Origin: Gemmatimonadota bacterium
GTDB lineage: Bacteria; Latescibacterota; UBA2968; UBA8231
Assembly (NCBI GenBank): GCA_026706505.1
Contig: JAPOYQ010000467.1
Coordinates: 1 to 9,717, forward strand
Reading direction: 5' to 3'
DNA length: 9,717 bases
Positions 7,265 to 9,717 of the stretch are shown piece after piece. The stretch's first letter is position 1. Each line of letters starts with the position of its first letter. The notes beneath the pieces were generated by a model, which saw only the letters and a list, made by a program, of their open reading frames with translations, did not search any database and was not told the DNA's origin. A program made the translations under genes and the position numbers.

Positions 7265-8371
7265 ATGATCTACGATGGACACGCCTATTGCTTTCCACCG
7301 CCAAGCCGCAACGGAGGCTTCGCCGACCCCGCTGAGTTTTGGCGACACCTACAGCTATTCATGGCCCATGCCCGGCAGCAGCCTTGTTGGCGGCGCGCCG
7401 ATCGCGCCCCGGCCGACGCCACGGGCCTCTACAACCCAGATCGCCCCTGGCGCTTCGATGGCCTACGGGACGCCGCCTTTCGCACCGGAGACCACGGCCT
7501 CGTCGAGTGGACGGTGGACGGAGAGGACTACGTAAAGCAGGCTCTGCCGCCGTGGACGGTGGACTTCGCCTTCCCTGCCGACAGCCTAGTGGCGGAGATG
7601 AACTACGCCGGCATCGATCGGGCGCTCCTGCACCGCACCCCGTACATGGGTCTCAACGACGAGTACATCGCCGACTGCTGCCGACGCCACCCAGGACGCA
7701 TCCAAGGCCTAGCCCACGTGCCCGAATGGTGGTTCCCCAGCCGGACGGACGACGCCGTCGCCAAGCTACAACGGGCAATCCGCGACCACGGCTTGTCGGG
7801 CCTGCAGTTCATGCCCTTTCACCGGCCCCTCTACGACCTCTCCCCCAAGTGGACTGGACCCGACTTCGATCCTTTGTGGACAGCCGTAGCCGAGCTGGGA
7901 ATCCCCGTGTTCTTCACTCTCGGCGCAGCCGGGTCGCCCGCCGCCTACCTCGACGAGTTGCGCGCGCTGCGCACCTGGATGGACCGCTTCCCCGACGTCG
8001 ACGTAGTCATGACCCACGGCTTTTCCTGGCGGATGTTCGCCGACGAAGACCAGCTCCACGTACCCGACGAGGTGTACGAGGCCGCGCCCATCGGCCACCC
8101 GCGCTTCCACATCCAGATCCTCTTCGCCGTGTTCCTCCAGTCGCGCTGGGACTACCCCATGCCACAGATGCGGCCCGTCTTGGAGAAAATGGTCGAACGC
8201 ATCGGCGCCGACCGCATCCTCTGGGGAACGGACATCCCCATCGTCCTGCTGCACTGGACCTACCGCCAGAGTCTCGACTACGTGCGGCACTACTGCCCGT
8301 TCCTCGGCGAATCCGAAATGGCGGCGATCCTCGGCGGCAACATGGAACGGCTCTTGGGGTCGGGACGGTAG
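7265..8371 (+). CDS. Amidohydrolase family 2 (TIM-barrel) protein, ACMSD-like, with altered metal site
   Basis: Predicted cytosolic TIM-barrel enzyme of the amidohydrolase-2 group, whose members hydrolyse or decarboxylate small aromatic or carboxylic substrates (ACMSD, gamma-resorcylate decarboxylase, lactonases). 368 residues. The N-terminal strand motif MIYDGHAYCF replaces the usual D-x-H-x-H with His6-x-Tyr8. The strand motif GIPVFFTLG (212-220) has Thr218 where a metal-binding His is usual ('lPv.iHtG'). The later VMTHG has His251, and ILWGTDIP has Asp323, the conserved acid. The family's closing signature ILGGNMERLLG (355-365) is present. By comparison with ACMSD, two of four metal ligands are replaced, so the protein may bind metal differently or work without it. 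Neither a signal peptide nor membrane segments are seen. It lies 10 nt after the small antitoxin-like frame and converges on the secreted dehydrogenase gene. Substrate unknown. Confidence 0.88.
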   Translation: MIYDGHAYCFPPPSRNGGFADPAEFWRHLQLFMAHARQQPCWRRADRAPADATGLYNPDRPWRFDGLRDAAFRTGDHGLVEWTVDGEDYVKQALPPWTVDFAFPADSLVAEMNYAGIDRALLHRTPYMGLNDEYIADCCRRHPGRIQGLAHVPEWWFPSRTDDAVAKLQRAIRDHGLSGLQFMPFHRPLYDLSPKWTGPDFDPLWTAVAELGIPVFFTLGAAGSPAAYLDELRALRTWMDRFPDVDVVMTHGFSWRMFADEDQLHVPDEVYEAAPIGHPRFHIQILFAVFLQSRWDYPMPQMRPVLEKMVERIGADRILWGTDIPIVLLHWTYRQSLDYVRHYCPFLGESEMAAILGGNMERLLGSGR

Positions 8372-8383
8372 CCTACCTCGTTA

Positions 8384-8429
8384 GACGCTGCACAGGTACA
8401 AAATCCGCAGAAATTATTTTAACAGCGTC
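8384..8429 (+). repeat. Weak 7-bp inverted repeat between convergent genes
   Basis: GACGCTG (8384-8390) and CAGCGTC (8423-8429) are perfect reverse complements with a 32-nt loop holding an AT-rich stretch. They span the 42-bp gap and the last codons of the minus-strand gene. A termination role is possible by position only. A 7-bp match at this distance can occur by chance. Confidence 0.2.
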
Positions 8430-9717
8430 AGCGACCGACTCTCTTGGTAATTGCCTGCGGTAAGCTGGTATACATAGGTGCCGCTGGCCACGGCTCGGCC
8501 ACGGTCATCGCGCCCGTCCCACTGCACCTCGTAGCGTCCCGCTGCTAACTGATCCTGCACTAAATCGCGGATCTTCTGTCCGGCGGCATTGTAAACGGTC
8601 AGTTCCACCAACCCTTCGCCGCCCACCTCGTAGGCAATGGTCGTGTTAGAGTTGAAGGGATTGGGATAATTCTGTGCCAGCGCGTACCCGTCGGGCACAC
8701 TGCCGCCCTCTTCCACCACGGTCGTGACTGAACTTCCGGGAAGGGTAATCTCCCACAAACCGCGACCGCCACTCCACTCAATCACGTAGATCTTGTTGCC
8801 GATGATCTCGGCGTCAATAGGGCCACTGAAACCCTCGACGATCCGGGTCATGCGCGCCTGATAGTTATCTCCCACCTTCTCCAAGTCCATGTGGATGAGA
8901 TCCTCGTCCGGGTCGTTGAAGGGGTTGATCAGGTTGCAGCAGTCCCCACCGATGCGCAACACAAAGCCGTCGCCGCGAAACTCGGGAGCCAAGGCTCCTT
9001 CTACGTCAAAGACCAGTCCCAACGGCGAACTATGCGGCGTAAAAGTATAGGCCGCTCCGCCCTCGTCACTGGCGTCGCGCACCTCGCCCGTACTAGGGTC
9101 GCGGTAGCGGTCGGCGTCGGGCCCTAGATTGAGGACCGGATCGGCAAAACGGTCCACTGGCGGGGGCGGGTAGGTCGGATCGTTGTAAAATAAGCCGCGA
9201 TCCCTAGCGTCCGAGCGGGTCAGCAGGAGCAAGTCCGCAGCCGGGTCGTAGTCGGGGAAGCGCTGGGCTGTGTCCATTGCCCCCATGCGCCAAGGGAAGC
9301 CATAGTGCAGCCCCTGCCGCACCCAGCAGACCTCGTCGGCCATATCGCTGTCCGGGCCATTGTCCGCGGCGAACAGATCGCCGTTGGCGGCAAAGGCCAT
9401 GTCAAAGGCATTGCGAAATCCATCGGCGTACAAGTAGCCCGAAGCCTGCAGAGCCTCCTCAGCGGCCGGGATCAAAAGATCCTCACCATCCGCTGGCACC
9501 CGCAAAATGGCCGACGACAGGGGCAACTCGCGCGCCCCGGCAAAAGCCCCTTCCTCGGACAACTCGCCATGGTCGGTGCGAGATCCCGAATTAATGTACA
9601 CAAAGCGATCGTCCGGGCTGAGGACAATGGCCGGATGGGGATGGTTCTTGGTGCCGGGGGGAATGCGCTCACACACACTTCTATGGTGCATTTGCCAGAG
9701 GGATGTATATTCCGGGG
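8414..9717 (-). CDS. Secreted glucose/sorbosone dehydrogenase-like protein with type IX-style C-terminal sorting domain (partial at right edge)
   Basis: Probable exported PQQ-type sugar dehydrogenase (GSDH/soluble glucose dehydrogenase beta-propeller). The frame is open to the window edge: codons for PEYTSLWQ precede the ATG at 9691, and the sequence across that ATG reads as continuous family sequence (LWQMHHRSVCERIPPGTKNH), so the true start and any signal peptide lie outside. Propeller motifs include SGSRTDHGE (9563-9589) and DGFRNAFDMAF (9392-9424), followed by ADNGPDSDMADE and HYGFPWRMG, all typical of this family. The last 96 residues (8414-8704) are a separate module: QNYPNPFN (8651-8674), then an Ig-like segment (ELTVYNAAGQKIRDL, QWDGRDDRGR, ASGTYVYQL) of the FlgD-Ig/type IX secretion tail kind. 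This indicates export to the cell surface or medium. The enzyme class is by homology and the sugar is unknown. Such propellers can also have non-enzymatic or non-sugar roles. Confidence 0.9.
   Translation of the reverse strand, partial: PEYTSLWQMHHRSVCERIPPGTKNHPHPAIVLSPDDRFVYINSGSRTDHGELSEEGAFAGARELPLSSAILRVPADGEDLLIPAAEEALQASGYLYADGFRNAFDMAFAANGDLFAADNGPDSDMADEVCWVRQGLHYGFPWRMGAMDTAQRFPDYDPAADLLLLTRSDARDRGLFYNDPTYPPPPVDRFADPVLNLGPDADRYRDPSTGEVRDASDEGGAAYTFTPHSSPLGLVFDVEGALAPEFRGDGFVLRIGGDCCNLINPFNDPDEDLIHMDLEKVGDNYQARMTRIVEGFSGPIDAEIIGNKIYVIEWSGGRGLWEITLPGSSVTTVVEEGGSVPDGYALAQNYPNPFNSNTTIAYEVGGEGLVELTVYNAAGQKIRDLVQDQLAAGRYEVQWDGRDDRGRAVASGTYVYQLTAGNYQESRSLTLLK

Noticed and set aside
7339..8463. 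374-codon + strand frame overlapping the amidohydrolase
   Set aside because: The translation is a low-complexity Arg/Pro/His-rich shadow. The overlapping frame at 7265 carries clear family motifs and a ribosome site.
9689..9691. ATG as the true start of the sugar dehydrogenase-like protein
   Set aside because: The frame stays open to the window edge, the residues upstream (PEYTSLWQ) read as continuous domain sequence, and a start here would leave no export signal for a protein with a secretion tail.

Overview
The window is GC-rich bacterial DNA carrying dispersed catabolic and transport genes. The best taxonomic clue is the last gene. Its product ends in a C-terminal tail with the QNYPNPFN motif followed by a FlgD-like Ig fold, a type IX secretion-style tail common in the FCB superphylum and in uncultured relatives such as Latescibacterota and Poribacteria. 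Together with high GC and the gene families seen, I infer an uncultured FCB-type bacterium. No rRNA or marker gene is present to confirm this.

Layout. Positions 2-3104 (+) hold the distal part of a peptide/nickel-type ABC importer operon: the C-terminal part of a family 5 solute-binding protein (cut by the left edge), an OppB/DppB-type permease and an OppC/DppC-type permease. No ATPase genes follow, so they lie elsewhere or upstream. The first permease frame is broken by a TGA codon at 1792-1794, although both sides are well conserved and in the same frame. A perfect 11-bp inverted repeat follows the operon. Then come an NAD-type D-2-hydroxyacid dehydrogenase (3175-4119, -), a divergent PrpD-like 2-methylcitrate dehydratase homologue (4208-5722, +) and a convergent glutamate/aspartate-type SDF symporter (5727-7022, -). 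Next are a tiny AT-rich gene resembling the N-terminus of HigA/XRE antitoxins but lacking the helix-turn-helix (7060-7254, +), an amidohydrolase-2 family protein with an altered metal site (7265-8371, +), and a convergent secreted glucose/sorbosone dehydrogenase-like protein (8414 to the right edge, -).

How the genes fit together. The theme is uptake and breakdown of small organic compounds: peptide or other oligomer import, acidic amino acid uptake, 2-hydroxyacid oxidation, a dehydratase, a hydrolase or decarboxylase, and an extracellular sugar oxidoreductase. After the ABC operon, strands alternate (-,+,-,+,+,-), so these are mostly single-gene units and not a dedicated pathway cluster. I see no tRNA, rRNA, CRISPR array, insertion sequence or integrase, and no convincing new multi-gene system. 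The points most worth checking are the interrupted permease, the truncated orphan antitoxin at a sharp composition change, and the amidohydrolase lacking two of the expected metal ligands.
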